Source: CAMYLY01 sp036397755
Lineage (GTDB): Bacteria > Gemmatimonadota > Gemmatimonadetes > Gemmatimonadales > GWC2-71-9
NCBI GenBank assembly: GCA_036397755.1
Contig: DASWII010000042.1
Span: 39,934 to 103,933 of the forward strand
Direction: 5' to 3'
Length of the DNA: 64,000 bases
Shown here: one piece after another, positions 8,353 through 17,305 of the stretch
Layout of the letters: every line of letters begins with the position of its first letter
Position numbering within the stretch: position 1 is the stretch's first letter
The notes under the pieces: generated by a model
Seen by the model: only the letters and a program-made list of their open reading frames with translations
The model's database searches: none
What the model was told of the DNA's origin: nothing
Program-made: the position numbers and the translations under genes

Positions 8353-8662
8353 GCGGTGCGGATCCGGCGCCACGGTGCTCCGCGACGGGCGTCAACTCCG
8401 TTGCGTTGGCAGAGCCAACTGGCGGGGGACTGCGGCACCTCTGGGACCCGCGGATGGACGGTGTGGAGACGACGACATGTTTGTGATGTTGATATGTCAG
8501 GCGTAAGGGATCGTGAGGCGATTGGTGGCCACTTGCGTGGTCACGTGGCGGATCCTACCTTGCTCCCCCGCGTTGCGCTGCATCGCGACGGAGTTGGATC
8601 CCTCAGGACGCCATCTTTCATTGAGACTACCTCTGGAACCCTTGAGCGGGTAGGGGAGCAGC
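8353..8662 (+). promoter_or_regulatory. Leader region upstream of nrdJ
   Basis: 310 bases with no gene. Because the next gene is a B12-dependent enzyme I looked for a cobalamin riboswitch, but saw no B12-box consensus and no convincing long-range helices. I also saw no NrdR-box pair. The only clear signal is the promoter-like pair at 8533-8561; short open frames here are not gene-like. Confidence 0.4.
8533..8561 (+). promoter_or_regulatory. Candidate promoter for nrdJ
   Basis: TTGCGT (8533-8538) and TACCTT (8556-8561) are spaced 17 bases apart, about 100 bases before the nrdJ start. The match to consensus is moderate (TTG plus T at the end of each hexamer), so this is a candidate only. Confidence 0.35.
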
Positions 8663-11143
8663 ATGGCCATGGGTGACGTGGATCGGAAACCGCCGGAGTT
8701 GAGCGAGAACGCTATCACCGTCCTGGAGCGGCGGTATCTCATCAAGGACGAGCAGGGTCGCCCGGTTGAGCAAGCCGGCGATCTCTTCTGGCGTGTCGCC
8801 CGCACCATTGCCGAGGCCGACGCGGCGTACGGCGCGAGCGCGCGTGGGGTCGAGGCGCTCGCGGAGACGTTCTACGAGCTGATGGCCACGAGGATCTGGA
8901 TGCCCAACAGCCCGACGCTGATGAATGCTGGGCGTCCCTTGGGGCAGTTGTCCGCGTGTTTCGTGCTCCCCGTCGATGATGCGCTCTCGAATGGCACATC
9001 CGGCATATACGACACGCTGCGCAACATGGCTTTGGTACACCAGTCGGGCGGCGGAACCGGATTCTCGTTTTCTCGACTCCGTCCCCAGAACGACGTCGTG
9101 CGCTCGACCATGGGCGTGGCCTCCGGGCCGGTTTCGTTCATGTCGCTGTACGATGCCTCCACGGAGGTCGTCAAGCAGGGCGGCACCCGTCGTGGGGCCA
9201 ACATGGGGATCCTTCGGGTCGATCATCCCGATATCCTGGAGTTCATCGACTGCAAGAACGACACGACCAAGATCACGAATTTCAACATCTCGGTCGGAGT
9301 GACGGACGCGTTCATGCACGCCGTGGAGGAGGGCAAGAGCTACGACCTCGTGCATCCCCGCACCGGTGAGGTCGTGGCGCCGCTCGATGCACGCGACGTG
9401 TTCGACAAGATCGTGCACGGTGCGTGGCGCACCGGTGAGCCGGGCGTGTTCTTCATCGATCGCGCCAATGAATACAACCCGGTGCCACACTTGGGCGCCT
9501 ATGAGGCGACCAACCCGTGCGGCGAGCAGCCCCTCCTGCCGTACGACGTCTGCAACCTAGGATCGATCAACCTGGGACGGTTCGTCCGCGACGGTGAGGT
9601 GGACTGGGACGGCCTGGGGCGCGCGGTGCATCTATGCACGCACTTTCTGGATAACGTGATCGACGCGAACCGGTATCCGCTGCCGGAGATCGCCGAACTC
9701 GCGCAGCGCATTCGCCGGGTGGGTCTCGGCGTCATGGGATGGGCAGACTTCCTCGTGAGCCTCGACGTGCCCTACAACTCGGCCGAGGCCATCGATCTCG
9801 CCCGGCGGGTGATGCAGTTCATCGACGAGGAGACCAAGGTCGAGAGCGAACGGCTGGCGGTCGAGCGGGGGGTGTTCCCCGAGTGGGAGCAGAGCATTTG
9901 GGGGCCGGACGCGACCTGTGCGCGCGGTAGCGCCGGGCAACGTATCCGACCCATGCGACGGCTGCGCAACTGCAACCTCACCACGGTGGCGCCCACGGGC
10001 ACGATCTCGATTCTGGCTGGCTGCTCATCGGGCATCGAGCCGCTGTTTGCGGTCGCGTTCATGCGAAATCAGGCCGGCGTTCTCATGCCCGATGTGAACC
10101 CGCACTTCGTGGAGATCGCGCGCCGTGAAGGCTGGTACTCCGACGCGTTGATGACGCGGATTGCCGCGGAGGGCCACATCCACTTCGACGAGGTGCCACG
10201 GCAGTGGCAGGATGTCTTCGTGACGGCGCACGACGTGTCGCCCGAGTGGCACATTCGGATGCAGGGAGCGTTCCAGGAGTACACCGATAGCGCGATCTCG
10301 AAGACCTGCAACTTCCCCCACGAGGCGTCGGAAGAGTACGTGCGCGAGATCTACGAACTCGCATTCCGACTCGGGTGCAAGGGTGTCACGGTATATCGCG
10401 ACGGCAGCCGGGACATGCAGGTATTGTCGACCGGGAAGACGGCGAAGACGGTGCAGGTCCAGGCGGACGTCGGCGCGGCGGTGGGGCATCGGGATCAGGT
10501 GGCCGAGCTGAAGTCTACGATCGCCGAAGTCGAGGCGGAGCTCACGCGCACGCGGGCGCGCCTTCACGAGGTCGAATCCGAGAACCTGCAGCGTCGCCGG
10601 AAGCGCTCGCGACCCGAACTGTTGCGTGGAACGACGCGAAGGGTGGAGTCGCCGTTGGGTACCATGTACGTGACGGTGACGGAAGACGATCAGAGCCAAC
10701 CGTTCGAAGTGTTCATGAGCCTCGGCAAGGCCGGCGGAGCGCTCATGGCTGACGTGGAGGCCATCGGCCGCCTCATTTCCCTCGCGTTGCGGTCCGGTAT
10801 TCCCCTCACCGAGATCTATCGGCAGCTGCGCGGGATTTCGTCCGACCGGGTCACGGGGCTCGGTCCCAACAAGGTGTTGTCGGTGCCTGACGCCATCGGG
10901 ATCGCGATCGAACGGTGGATGCAGGACAAGCAGGGGATTCAACAGGACCTGCTCGAGGCACCGGCGCGGGAGGCGGAGCCCGTGATCGTCCGGAGAATCG
11001 AGGCGGGGAGCGACGGCCTCCAGCGGGCGTTGGAGTTGGACTCGATGCAGCACGCGGGCGCCTGTCCCGATTGCGGCTCGCAGTTGGAGTTTGCCGAAGG
11101 GTGCATGAAATGCCACGTGTGCGGCTACAGTGAATGCGGGTAG
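8663..11143 (+). CDS. nrdJ: Adenosylcobalamin-dependent (class II) ribonucleoside-diphosphate reductase
   Basis: Reduces ribonucleotides to deoxyribonucleotides using a B12-derived radical, independent of oxygen. The 826-residue protein shows the RNR barrel signatures: MPNSPTLMNAG, SACFVLPVDD, NPCGEQPLLPYDVCNLGSIN (active-site region) and PTGTISILAGCSSGIEP. The C-terminal part contains a charged, coiled-coil-like stretch around 610-650, a TSCPD-type domain in which the Cys residues of that name are replaced (SPLGTMYVT), and a terminal Cys-rich ribbon (CPDCGSQ ... CMKCHVCGYSECG) expected to relay electrons. A GGGGAG ribosome site precedes ATG 8663 closely, so ATG 8669 is an equally possible start. 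A strong terminator follows, so it is probably monocistronic. No class I or III reductase is seen nearby. Confidence 0.95.
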   Translation: MAMGDVDRKPPELSENAITVLERRYLIKDEQGRPVEQAGDLFWRVARTIAEADAAYGASARGVEALAETFYELMATRIWMPNSPTLMNAGRPLGQLSACFVLPVDDALSNGTSGIYDTLRNMALVHQSGGGTGFSFSRLRPQNDVVRSTMGVASGPVSFMSLYDASTEVVKQGGTRRGANMGILRVDHPDILEFIDCKNDTTKITNFNISVGVTDAFMHAVEEGKSYDLVHPRTGEVVAPLDARDVFDKIVHGAWRTGEPGVFFIDRANEYNPVPHLGAYEATNPCGEQPLLPYDVCNLGSINLGRFVRDGEVDWDGLGRAVHLCTHFLDNVIDANRYPLPEIAELAQRIRRVGLGVMGWADFLVSLDVPYNSAEAIDLARRVMQFIDEETKVESERLAVERGVFPEWEQSIWGPDATCARGSAGQRIRPMRRLRNCNLTTVAPTGTISILAGCSSGIEPLFAVAFMRNQAGVLMPDVNPHFVEIARREGWYSDALMTRIAAEGHIHFDEVPRQWQDVFVTAHDVSPEWHIRMQGAFQEYTDSAISKTCNFPHEASEEYVREIYELAFRLGCKGVTVYRDGSRDMQVLSTGKTAKTVQVQADVGAAVGHRDQVAELKSTIAEVEAELTRTRARLHEVESENLQRRRKRSRPELLRGTTRRVESPLGTMYVTVTEDDQSQPFEVFMSLGKAGGALMADVEAIGRLISLALRSGIPLTEIYRQLRGISSDRVTGLGPNKVLSVPDAIGIAIERWMQDKQGIQQDLLEAPAREAEPVIVRRIEAGSDGLQRALELDSMQHAGACPDCGSQLEFAEGCMKCHVCGYSECG

Positions 11144-11179
11144 GGTCGGTGACGTAGCGCGCCATCGCAAGCGGTGAAG

Positions 11180-11206
11180 CGGGGGGCTCATGGCCCCCCG
11201 TTTCTT
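11180..11206 (+). terminator. Rho-independent terminator of nrdJ
   Basis: A perfect 8-base stem, CGGGGGGC (11180-11187) with GCCCCCCG (11193-11200), encloses a 5-base loop and is followed by TTTCTT. It sits 37 bases after the nrdJ stop and is the clearest intrinsic terminator in the window. Confidence 0.85.
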
Positions 11207-11295
11207 GTGTGTACTTGTCCCGCTCGGCGCCCCCCAAGCGACGCCAAGGTGCTAGATTCTGGTAATCTGCAAGCGTGGCAACCACGGGAGGTCCT

Positions 11296-11661
11296 ATGGC
11301 ACCGATGCAGTGGGCGCGTGCCCGAGGGGCAGGGTCGCACAACTTACGCCGCGGCGCGTGGTATCCGGTGGTGAACGACGGAGGATCGGAAATCGTCGTG
11401 CTGAACGTCTACAAGAACAACGTTCCGGTCCCCCGGTCGATGCTGATCTTGTCCAACGAACGCCCCGCCGCATGGACGATCGTCAAGTGGGAGATCACGC
11501 AGCGGGGAGCACAGCGTGCCAGTGAGGCGGGATTAGGCATGATGTACGGGGTCTGCCCCACCTGCGGCAACCGCGCCCAGATCGAGCCCCCCGGCGCATC
11601 AGATCTCACGTGCCCGGGGTGCGGCGCCACCGCTCAAGTGGACTGGGAAAGCTTCGGTTAA
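11296..11661 (+). CDS. Small hypothetical protein with C-terminal zinc ribbon
   Basis: About 121 residues, function unknown. The N-terminal two thirds look like a compact beta-rich domain (GAWYPVVNDGGSEIVVLNVYKN). The end carries two CxxC pairs (CPTCGNRAQ ... CPGCGATAQVDW), a typical zinc ribbon. No signal peptide or membrane segment. A GGGAGGT ribosome site lies just before ATG 11296; ATG 11305, or the upstream GTG 11275, remain possible. It follows the nrdJ terminator and precedes ispG by 19 bases, so it may lead the ispG-sirtuin-pyk run. The coding composition is normal for the region. Confidence 0.7.
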   Translation: MAPMQWARARGAGSHNLRRGAWYPVVNDGGSEIVVLNVYKNNVPVPRSMLILSNERPAAWTIVKWEITQRGAQRASEAGLGMMYGVCPTCGNRAQIEPPGASDLTCPGCGATAQVDWESFG

Positions 11662-11680
11662 GCGCGTTCCTGTTGCTTCC

Positions 11681-12925
11681 GTGACGTCTTCGCATCCCAC
11701 CCGCCGGCCGACGGTCACTACCTGGGTCGGTGGAGTGCCGGTCGGTTCCGCCCATCCGATCGTCGTGCAGTCGATGACCAACACCGACACGGCGGACGTA
11801 TCGGCGACCGTCGAGCAGATCGCGGCCCTGCGCGAGGCGGGCAGCGAACTGGTGCGCGTCACCGTCAACAACGACGATGCGGCCCGCGCGGTATCAGAGA
11901 TCGCCGTGCGCCTCACGGACCGCGGTGTCACGGTGCCCCTCATCGGCGATTTCCACTACAACGGTCATCAGCTGTTGGCGCGGTATCCCGGGTGCGCGGC
12001 GGCCCTCGCCAAGTACCGGATCAACCCGGGGAACGTCGGCGCCAAGCGCCGGGACGAGAACTTCCAAACGATCGTCCGCGTCGCGGTCGACCAGGATCGG
12101 CCGGTGCGTATTGGGGTGAATTGGGGCTCGCTCGATCGTGCGCTGCTGACGGAGTTGATGGACGCGAACGCGCGGCGGTCGGACCCGCTCGATGCGCGGG
12201 AGGTGACGTTCCACGCGATGGTCGAGAGCGCCATGCGGTCGGCCGAGCTGGCCGAGGAAACGGGACTCTCGCACGACCGCATCATCCTGTCCGTGAAGAT
12301 GTCACAGGTGCGCGACCTCGTGGAGGTCTATCGGCGGCTGGCTCCCCGATCGGACTATCCGTTGCATGTGGGGCTCACGGAGGCGGGCATGGGCGCCAAG
12401 GGGGTCGTGGCCAGCGCGGCGGGCCTCGCGATCCTCCTGCTGGACGGCATCGGCGATACGATCCGCGTCTCGCTCACGCCGCGACCGGGAGGGGATCGCG
12501 CGGAGGAAGTGCGGGTGGCGCAGCAGATCCTGCAGTCGATGGAACTGCGGAGTTTCACGCCTCAGGTGACCGCCTGCCCGGGGTGTGGACGCACGACCAG
12601 TACGTTCTTCCAGGAGATGGCGGAGCAAATCCAACAGTACCTCCACGACCAGATGCCCCGGTGGCGTGACGTGTACCCCGGGGTGGCCGAACTGCGAGTG
12701 GCAGTGATGGGGTGTGTGGTCAACGGTCCCGGAGAGTCCAAGCATGCCGACATCGGGATCTCCTTGCCGGGAACGTTCGAGGAACCCAAGGCGCCCGTGT
12801 ACGTGGATGGTCACCTATTCGTCACGCTCAAGGGTCAGCATATCGTGGGGGAGTTCATCGAGATCCTGAACGCCTACGTGGCCCGCACCTACGCCAACGC
12901 GGCCGCATCGACGCCGACTGCATGA
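11681..12925 (+). CDS. ispG: 4-hydroxy-3-methylbut-2-enyl diphosphate synthase (IspG/GcpE)
   Basis: Fe-S enzyme of the MEP isoprenoid pathway that converts the cyclic MEcPP to HMBPP. The 414-residue protein begins the TIM-barrel part with the family phrase HPIVVQSMTNTDTADV and continues with IGDFHYNGHQLL and RINPGNVG. The C-terminal 4Fe-4S ligands are seen in TACPGCGR and GCVVNGPGESKHADIGIS. Length is typical of the short bacterial form without the central insertion. The GTG start has a weak ribosome site. The stop overlaps the sirtuin start as ATGA. Confidence 0.95.
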   Translation: MTSSHPTRRPTVTTWVGGVPVGSAHPIVVQSMTNTDTADVSATVEQIAALREAGSELVRVTVNNDDAARAVSEIAVRLTDRGVTVPLIGDFHYNGHQLLARYPGCAAALAKYRINPGNVGAKRRDENFQTIVRVAVDQDRPVRIGVNWGSLDRALLTELMDANARRSDPLDAREVTFHAMVESAMRSAELAEETGLSHDRIILSVKMSQVRDLVEVYRRLAPRSDYPLHVGLTEAGMGAKGVVASAAGLAILLLDGIGDTIRVSLTPRPGGDRAEEVRVAQQILQSMELRSFTPQVTACPGCGRTTSTFFQEMAEQIQQYLHDQMPRWRDVYPGVAELRVAVMGCVVNGPGESKHADIGISLPGTFEEPKAPVYVDGHLFVTLKGQHIVGEFIEILNAYVARTYANAAASTPTA

Positions 12926-13716
12926 CCGCGGCGACCGGGGCCACGCAGGTCGCGGGAGCGGCCCGAGCCGCGGTGGAGGTGGCCCGGGCTGACCGGATCG
13001 TGGTGCTGACCGGGGCAGGGATGTCCGCGGAATCAGGTATTCCGACGTTTCGCGATGCGCTGACCGGCCTTTGGGCGCAATACAGTCCGGACGAGTTGGC
13101 CACGCCGCAGGCGTTTCTCGCGGACCCGCCGCGCGTGTTCGGCTGGTATCTGCAGCGCTGGCGCGCGGTGCGCGACGTGCAACCCCATGCGGGGCATCTG
13201 GCGCTCGCCTCCTTGCAACGGTGGGCCGCGAGCTTTGTCGTGATCACGCAGAATATTGACCGGTTGCATCAACGGGCTGGGATCGCCGATGTGATTGAGC
13301 TGCACGGCGCGCTCGAAGCCTTTCGGTGTTGGGAACGCGGACATCCGTTCGACGTGACTGCCCTGGCGGCGCGCGACGGCGATGCCCCGGTGGATCCACC
13401 CCATTGCTCGGTGTGCGGCAGCGTCGTGCGACCCGGCGTCGTGTGGTTCGGGGAGATGCTGCCGGTGGAGGCGATGCGGCGCGCGGAGCGGCTGCTGGCC
13501 GAGTGCGATCTCCTGCTCGTGATCGGAACGTCGGGACTCGTGTACCCGGCTGCCGGCCTCCCGCTCGTCGCCCGCAGGGCGGGCGCGGTCGTGGTGGAAG
13601 TCAATCCGGAGCCGACGCCGATCACCCCGCTGGCGGACGCGGTGCTGCGGGAACCGGCGGGCAGCGCGCTTGCGGCAATTGTGGAGAGGTTGGAACACGG
13701 ACCCTCCCATGTCTGA
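12922..13716 (+). CDS. cobB: Sir2-family NAD-dependent deacylase (class III type)
   Basis: Cytosolic NAD-dependent protein lysine deacylase, 264 residues. NAD-binding GAGMSAESGIPTFRD at 31-45, TQNIDRLH at 109-116, catalytic His128 in ELHG, and RPGVVWFGE are present. Tyr76 and Arg79 form the YxxR pair that in SIRT5-like and CobB enzymes binds succinyl or malonyl groups, so desuccinylase activity is likely. The zinc site is odd: the second pair is C162/C165, but the first pair has only C136, followed by H141 rather than a CxxC. The start ATG overlaps the ispG stop (ATGA) and its end overlaps the pyruvate kinase start by 8 bases. Confidence 0.9.
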   Translation: MTAATGATQVAGAARAAVEVARADRIVVLTGAGMSAESGIPTFRDALTGLWAQYSPDELATPQAFLADPPRVFGWYLQRWRAVRDVQPHAGHLALASLQRWAASFVVITQNIDRLHQRAGIADVIELHGALEAFRCWERGHPFDVTALAARDGDAPVDPPHCSVCGSVVRPGVVWFGEMLPVEAMRRAERLLAECDLLLVIGTSGLVYPAAGLPLVARRAGAVVVEVNPEPTPITPLADAVLREPAGSALAAIVERLEHGPSHV

Positions 13717-15127
13717 CCTGTCGATTCGGCGTGCGAAGATCGTTGCCACACTCGGTCCGAGTTCGGCAAATCCCGCGATGATTCGTGAGCTGATCGAGGC
13801 GGGCGTGGACGTCCTGCGCATCAACAGCTCCCATGGGGATCCGAATGAGTGGACCCAGTGGATGGGGTGGGTGCGCGAGCAGGCGGCGGCGAACGAACGT
13901 CACGTGGGATTGCTCGTGGATCTGCAAGGCCCACGGATTCGCGTCGGTACGCTGTCCGCGCCGCGCACGCTGAACGCAGGTGAACGCGTGACGCTGGTCC
14001 CCGAGGCCGCGGCCGCTTCCGGCGACGTGCCCGTGACCTACGACGAATTGCCGAGCGACGTCGCTCCGGGTTCACGGATCCTGATCGATGACGGGATCAT
14101 TGTGGCCGAGGTCGAGCAGGTTGACGGGCGCCGCGTGCATACGATTGTGCGCCACGGGGGGGTGTTGCGGAGTCAGAAGGGAATCAACCTCCCCGGGGTG
14201 CAGGTGAGCGCGTCCACCGTGACGGACCGTGATCGGGAGATGATCGAAATCGCAGTACGGCACGGCGTCGACTTCCTCGGGATCTCCTTCGTCCGACGCG
14301 CCGAGGATGTGCATGCCGTGCGGGCGATGGTGCCGCGGGACGTGCGGCTGGTGGCCAAGATCGAGAAGGCGGCGGCGATGACAGATATCCAGCGAATCCT
14401 GGAGGCCTGTGACGTGCTGATGGTCGCCCGGGGAGACCTGGGTGTGGAGCTGCCGTTCGAGGAAGTGCCGCTTGCACAGAAACGCCTCATCAGATTGGCG
14501 AATCGCCACGCCCGCCCCGTGATCACGGCAACGCAGATGTTGGAGTCGATGGTGCAGAATCCCCGGCCGACCCGAGCGGAGGCGTCGGACGTCGCCAATG
14601 CGATCTTGGACGGCACCGACGCCGTCATGCTGTCGGCGGAGACCGCGATGGGACAGTATCCGCTCAAAGCGGTGCAGGCGATGGCGCGCATCATCCGGCA
14701 AATCGAGCGTTCGTTGGGGGATCTTCCATTGGCGCGGCGTCGTCCCGCGGCGCAGGCGGACACCGTCTCCGTCGACGATGCGATCGCTCATGCCACAAGC
14801 GTGGCCGCGGAGCAGCTGCGGGTGCCCGTGATCGTCTGTCTCACCAAGAGTGGGTTCACCGCCCGCAAGATTTCCGCCCACCGCCCGGTCCCACCGATTG
14901 TCGGGCTGTCCACCGATCCGGAAACCTGCCGGTATCTCTCCATCGTCTGGGGCGTAGTCCCGCTTCTCGTGCAGGACGCTCCGACGTACGAGGCGATGCT
15001 GGCCAACGCCCGAGATCTCCTGGTGGCGCGCGGGATGGTCAAGCCCGGAGACCGTATCGCGGTAACGGCGGGGGTCCCATTCGAAGTACCCGGCACGACC
15101 AACCTCCTCAGGATCGAATCCGTTTGA
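13709..15127 (+). CDS. pyk: Pyruvate kinase
   Basis: Last step of glycolysis: phosphoenolpyruvate plus ADP gives pyruvate plus ATP. The 472-residue protein has the N-terminal KIVATLGPSS, the substrate/metal segments VDLQGPRIRVG, VAKIEKAAAM and VARGDLGVELP, and TATQMLESM with the C-terminal TAMGQYP and allosteric domain. The usual RLNFSHG is RINSSHG here, a small change at a conserved spot. ATG 13709 was chosen over an earlier in-frame start because alignment begins at KIVATLG about ten residues later; it overlaps the sirtuin gene by 8 bases. The next gene starts 7 bases after the stop. Confidence 0.95.
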   Translation: MSDLSIRRAKIVATLGPSSANPAMIRELIEAGVDVLRINSSHGDPNEWTQWMGWVREQAAANERHVGLLVDLQGPRIRVGTLSAPRTLNAGERVTLVPEAAAASGDVPVTYDELPSDVAPGSRILIDDGIIVAEVEQVDGRRVHTIVRHGGVLRSQKGINLPGVQVSASTVTDRDREMIEIAVRHGVDFLGISFVRRAEDVHAVRAMVPRDVRLVAKIEKAAAMTDIQRILEACDVLMVARGDLGVELPFEEVPLAQKRLIRLANRHARPVITATQMLESMVQNPRPTRAEASDVANAILDGTDAVMLSAETAMGQYPLKAVQAMARIIRQIERSLGDLPLARRRPAAQADTVSVDDAIAHATSVAAEQLRVPVIVCLTKSGFTARKISAHRPVPPIVGLSTDPETCRYLSIVWGVVPLLVQDAPTYEAMLANARDLLVARGMVKPGDRIAVTAGVPFEVPGTTNLLRIESV

Positions 15128-15134
15128 ACGTGCC

Positions 15135-15908
15135 GTGCGGCTCCTGATCCTCGGATCGGGTACGTCCTTCGGCGTGCCGGTCGTTGGGTGTGGCTGTGTG
15201 GTGTGCACGTCCCCGGACCCGCGGGACACGCGCACGCGCACCGCGGCGATCATCGAGTTGGATGGGGGTGACCGGATCCTGATCGACAGCCCACCCGATC
15301 TACGCATGCAACTGCTGCGCGAACGGATCGATCACGTGGACGCGGTGCTGTACACCCACGAGCATGCCGATCACGTGCACGGGATCGACGACCTTCGGGC
15401 GCTCTCGGTGCGGCAGGGTGAGCTGCCCGTCTACGCCGGTCAGCACACGGCGGACCGGCTGCGCGTACGCTTCGACTACATCTTCGACCCGGCGGTGCAG
15501 CCACCACCGGGAACGAGCAAGCCTCGGCTCTTGCTCCACGTCGTCGAACCGTACCAGGCGCTTCCGCTCGCCGGTGCGACGATACTGCCGGTGCAGGTGG
15601 ACCATGGCGGGACCCCGGTGCTGGGGTATCGAGTGGGGCGTATGGCCTACCTCACCGACGCCAAGCGGCTTCCACCGGCGACGATCGACGCACTGCGCGG
15701 AATCGAGGTGCTCGTATTGAACGCGTTGTTCGACGCGCCCCATCCCACGCACCTGTCGATTAACGAGGCAACCGCACTCGCCCAGGAGATCGGTGCGCGG
15801 CAAACGTTCCTCACGCACCTCACGCATCACCATGCGCACCAAGCGCTTGCGGAGCGGCTCCCGGACGGGATCGCCCCGGCGTTCGACGGTCTGTCGGTCG
15901 AACTTTGA
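15135..15908 (+). CDS. Metallo-beta-lactamase-fold hydrolase, PhnP-like
   Basis: Zinc-dependent hydrolase of 257 residues. The N-terminus LGSGTSFGVPVVGCGCVVC with following RTRTA is the hallmark of the PhnP/YcbJ-like branch, where the Cys cluster binds structural zinc. The metal motif is THEHADH at 74-80, with further His ligands in VDHGG and LTHLTHHHAH. PhnP acts as a cyclic phosphodiesterase in phosphonate breakdown, but no other phn genes are present, so the substrate is open. GTG start 7 bases after pyk, no strong ribosome site visible. Confidence 0.85.
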   Translation: MRLLILGSGTSFGVPVVGCGCVVCTSPDPRDTRTRTAAIIELDGGDRILIDSPPDLRMQLLRERIDHVDAVLYTHEHADHVHGIDDLRALSVRQGELPVYAGQHTADRLRVRFDYIFDPAVQPPPGTSKPRLLLHVVEPYQALPLAGATILPVQVDHGGTPVLGYRVGRMAYLTDAKRLPPATIDALRGIEVLVLNALFDAPHPTHLSINEATALAQEIGARQTFLTHLTHHHAHQALAERLPDGIAPAFDGLSVEL

Positions 15909-16020
15909 CGGCCCCACGGACGCGCGCTAGTCTTCAGGGCGTGGGAAGACGTTCACCATGAGTCCGCTCAGCGGCCTATGGCTGCTCACGTGGTAGCGGG
16001 CGGTTTGAGGAGGAGGAGCG

Positions 16021-16434
16021 ATGTCGCACATCAGTGATGACCGGCCGGTCGTCATCGTCGAGCGATCGGCGGGGATCGGCGCGTTTCTGCTCGGTGGCCT
16101 GCTTGGTGCCGCCGCGGCGCTCCTGTTGGCGCCGATGAGCGGCGAGCAGGCCCGTCGGGCACTGCGTGAGGGGGGGCAGCGATTACGGGAGCGGACCCGC
16201 GAGACCGCCGACGAGTGGTCGGAACGCGTGGAGGACGGATACGAGCGGGCCAAGGAACGGTTGGAGGAGGGGCTCGATTCCGTGCGGCGTAACCTGCGCG
16301 AAACGCGCGAGGGCGCCGGCGATGCGCTGGATGCCGGCAAGGCTGCCGTGACGTCAGCACGATCGGAGCTCGAGCGCCGACTGGCCGAGTCCCGCAGCCG
16401 ACGCAAAGCCACGGCCGACGAAACCGCCGAGTAA
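16021..16434 (+). CDS. YtxH-domain small membrane protein
   Basis: 137 residues: one N-terminal membrane segment at about 18-38 (GIGAFLLGGLLGAAAALLLAP) followed by a highly charged helical tail rich in Glu/Arg, predicted to form an amphipathic or coiled-coil helix. This is the layout of YtxH-type general-stress/envelope proteins; molecular function is unknown. GAGGAGGAG directly before the ATG is a strong ribosome site. The preceding 112 bases hold no other feature. It is followed 16 bases later by the YihY gene. Confidence 0.75.
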   Translation: MSHISDDRPVVIVERSAGIGAFLLGGLLGAAAALLLAPMSGEQARRALREGGQRLRERTRETADEWSERVEDGYERAKERLEEGLDSVRRNLRETREGAGDALDAGKAAVTSARSELERRLAESRSRRKATADETAE

Positions 16435-16450
16435 TCACCGCCGCGGCGCT

Positions 16451-17305
16451 TTGAGACCGCTCTGGCGTCGCGGGTGGGCCTTTTCGCCCGCAGGATTCGT
16501 GCGCCGCGTCGCCAAGGCGGCGTACGAGGACAACATCTTGTTTCTCGGAAGCGCGCTCACGTTCGACGCCATTCTCGCCGCGCTGCCGTTCCTCATCCTC
16601 CTGCTCGCCGCCCTGGGATACGCCGTCGGGCCCGGCGACGGCGCCGTGACGGACTTCATGAAGTTGGTGGACCGCGTATTGCCGGCGCAGCGCGGTGATG
16701 TGTCCATCCTGCGGTTTGAAGACCTCGTGCGAGTAGTCGTCGACAGTCGGAGTCAACTGTCCATTTGGGGCCTCCCGTTGTTTCTGTGGCTGGCCACGCG
16801 CTTGTTCGCGAGCGCGAGGGCGGCCCTCAACGAAGTGTTCGATACCGAGGAGACGCGAGGGTTCGCGGTGGGGAAGGCGGTGGATCTCGGCATGGTGATT
16901 CTTGTACTCCTGCTCGTGATCGCGAACACCGTGCTGAGCGTGGTGCTGCCCAATGCTCCCTGGATCGGGAGATTCGCGACGGAGCTCACGACGTTCGTCT
17001 TGGGGCTGCTGCTCTTCGTCACGGTCTACGTCGTCCTCCCCAGTCGGACGGTGGCATGGGATACGGCCTTGGTGGCGGCGACAGTGGCCTCGTTGGGTTT
17101 CGGCGTATCAAAGAAGCTGTTCGCGATCTACCTTACCAAGTTCGCGACGTTCGACCGCGTTCTGTCCAACGCCAATGCCCTTGCGATTCTCCTCGGGATT
17201 CTGTGGATGTACTGCACGGCGTGCATTCTCTTGCTCGGTGGGGAAGTGGCGGAAACCTACGATCTCAGGCGCCGGCAGCGCGCCCAACGCACGGTGTTAG
17301 GGTGA
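16451..17305 (+). CDS. YihY/BrkB-family inner-membrane protein
   Basis: Polytopic membrane protein of about 284 residues with six hydrophobic segments and the family signature AAYEDNILFLGSALTFDAILAALPF in its first helix region, then GLPLFLWLATRLFASARAALN and the late LGILWMYCTACILLLGGEV. The family (formerly mis-called ribonuclease BN) has no established transport substrate. The start is uncertain: TTG 16451 keeps a basic N-terminus, while GTG 16499 has a better GCAGGA ribosome site. Its stop overlaps the threonine aldolase start (GTGA). Confidence 0.87.
   Translation: MRPLWRRGWAFSPAGFVRRVAKAAYEDNILFLGSALTFDAILAALPFLILLLAALGYAVGPGDGAVTDFMKLVDRVLPAQRGDVSILRFEDLVRVVVDSRSQLSIWGLPLFLWLATRLFASARAALNEVFDTEETRGFAVGKAVDLGMVILVLLLVIANTVLSVVLPNAPWIGRFATELTTFVLGLLLFVTVYVVLPSRTVAWDTALVAATVASLGFGVSKKLFAIYLTKFATFDRVLSNANALAILLGILWMYCTACILLLGGEVAETYDLRRRQRAQRTVLG

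Noticed and set aside
8353..8662. Possible cobalamin riboswitch upstream of B12-dependent nrdJ
   Set aside because: No B12-box consensus or supporting helices were visible; only a moderate promoter is supported.
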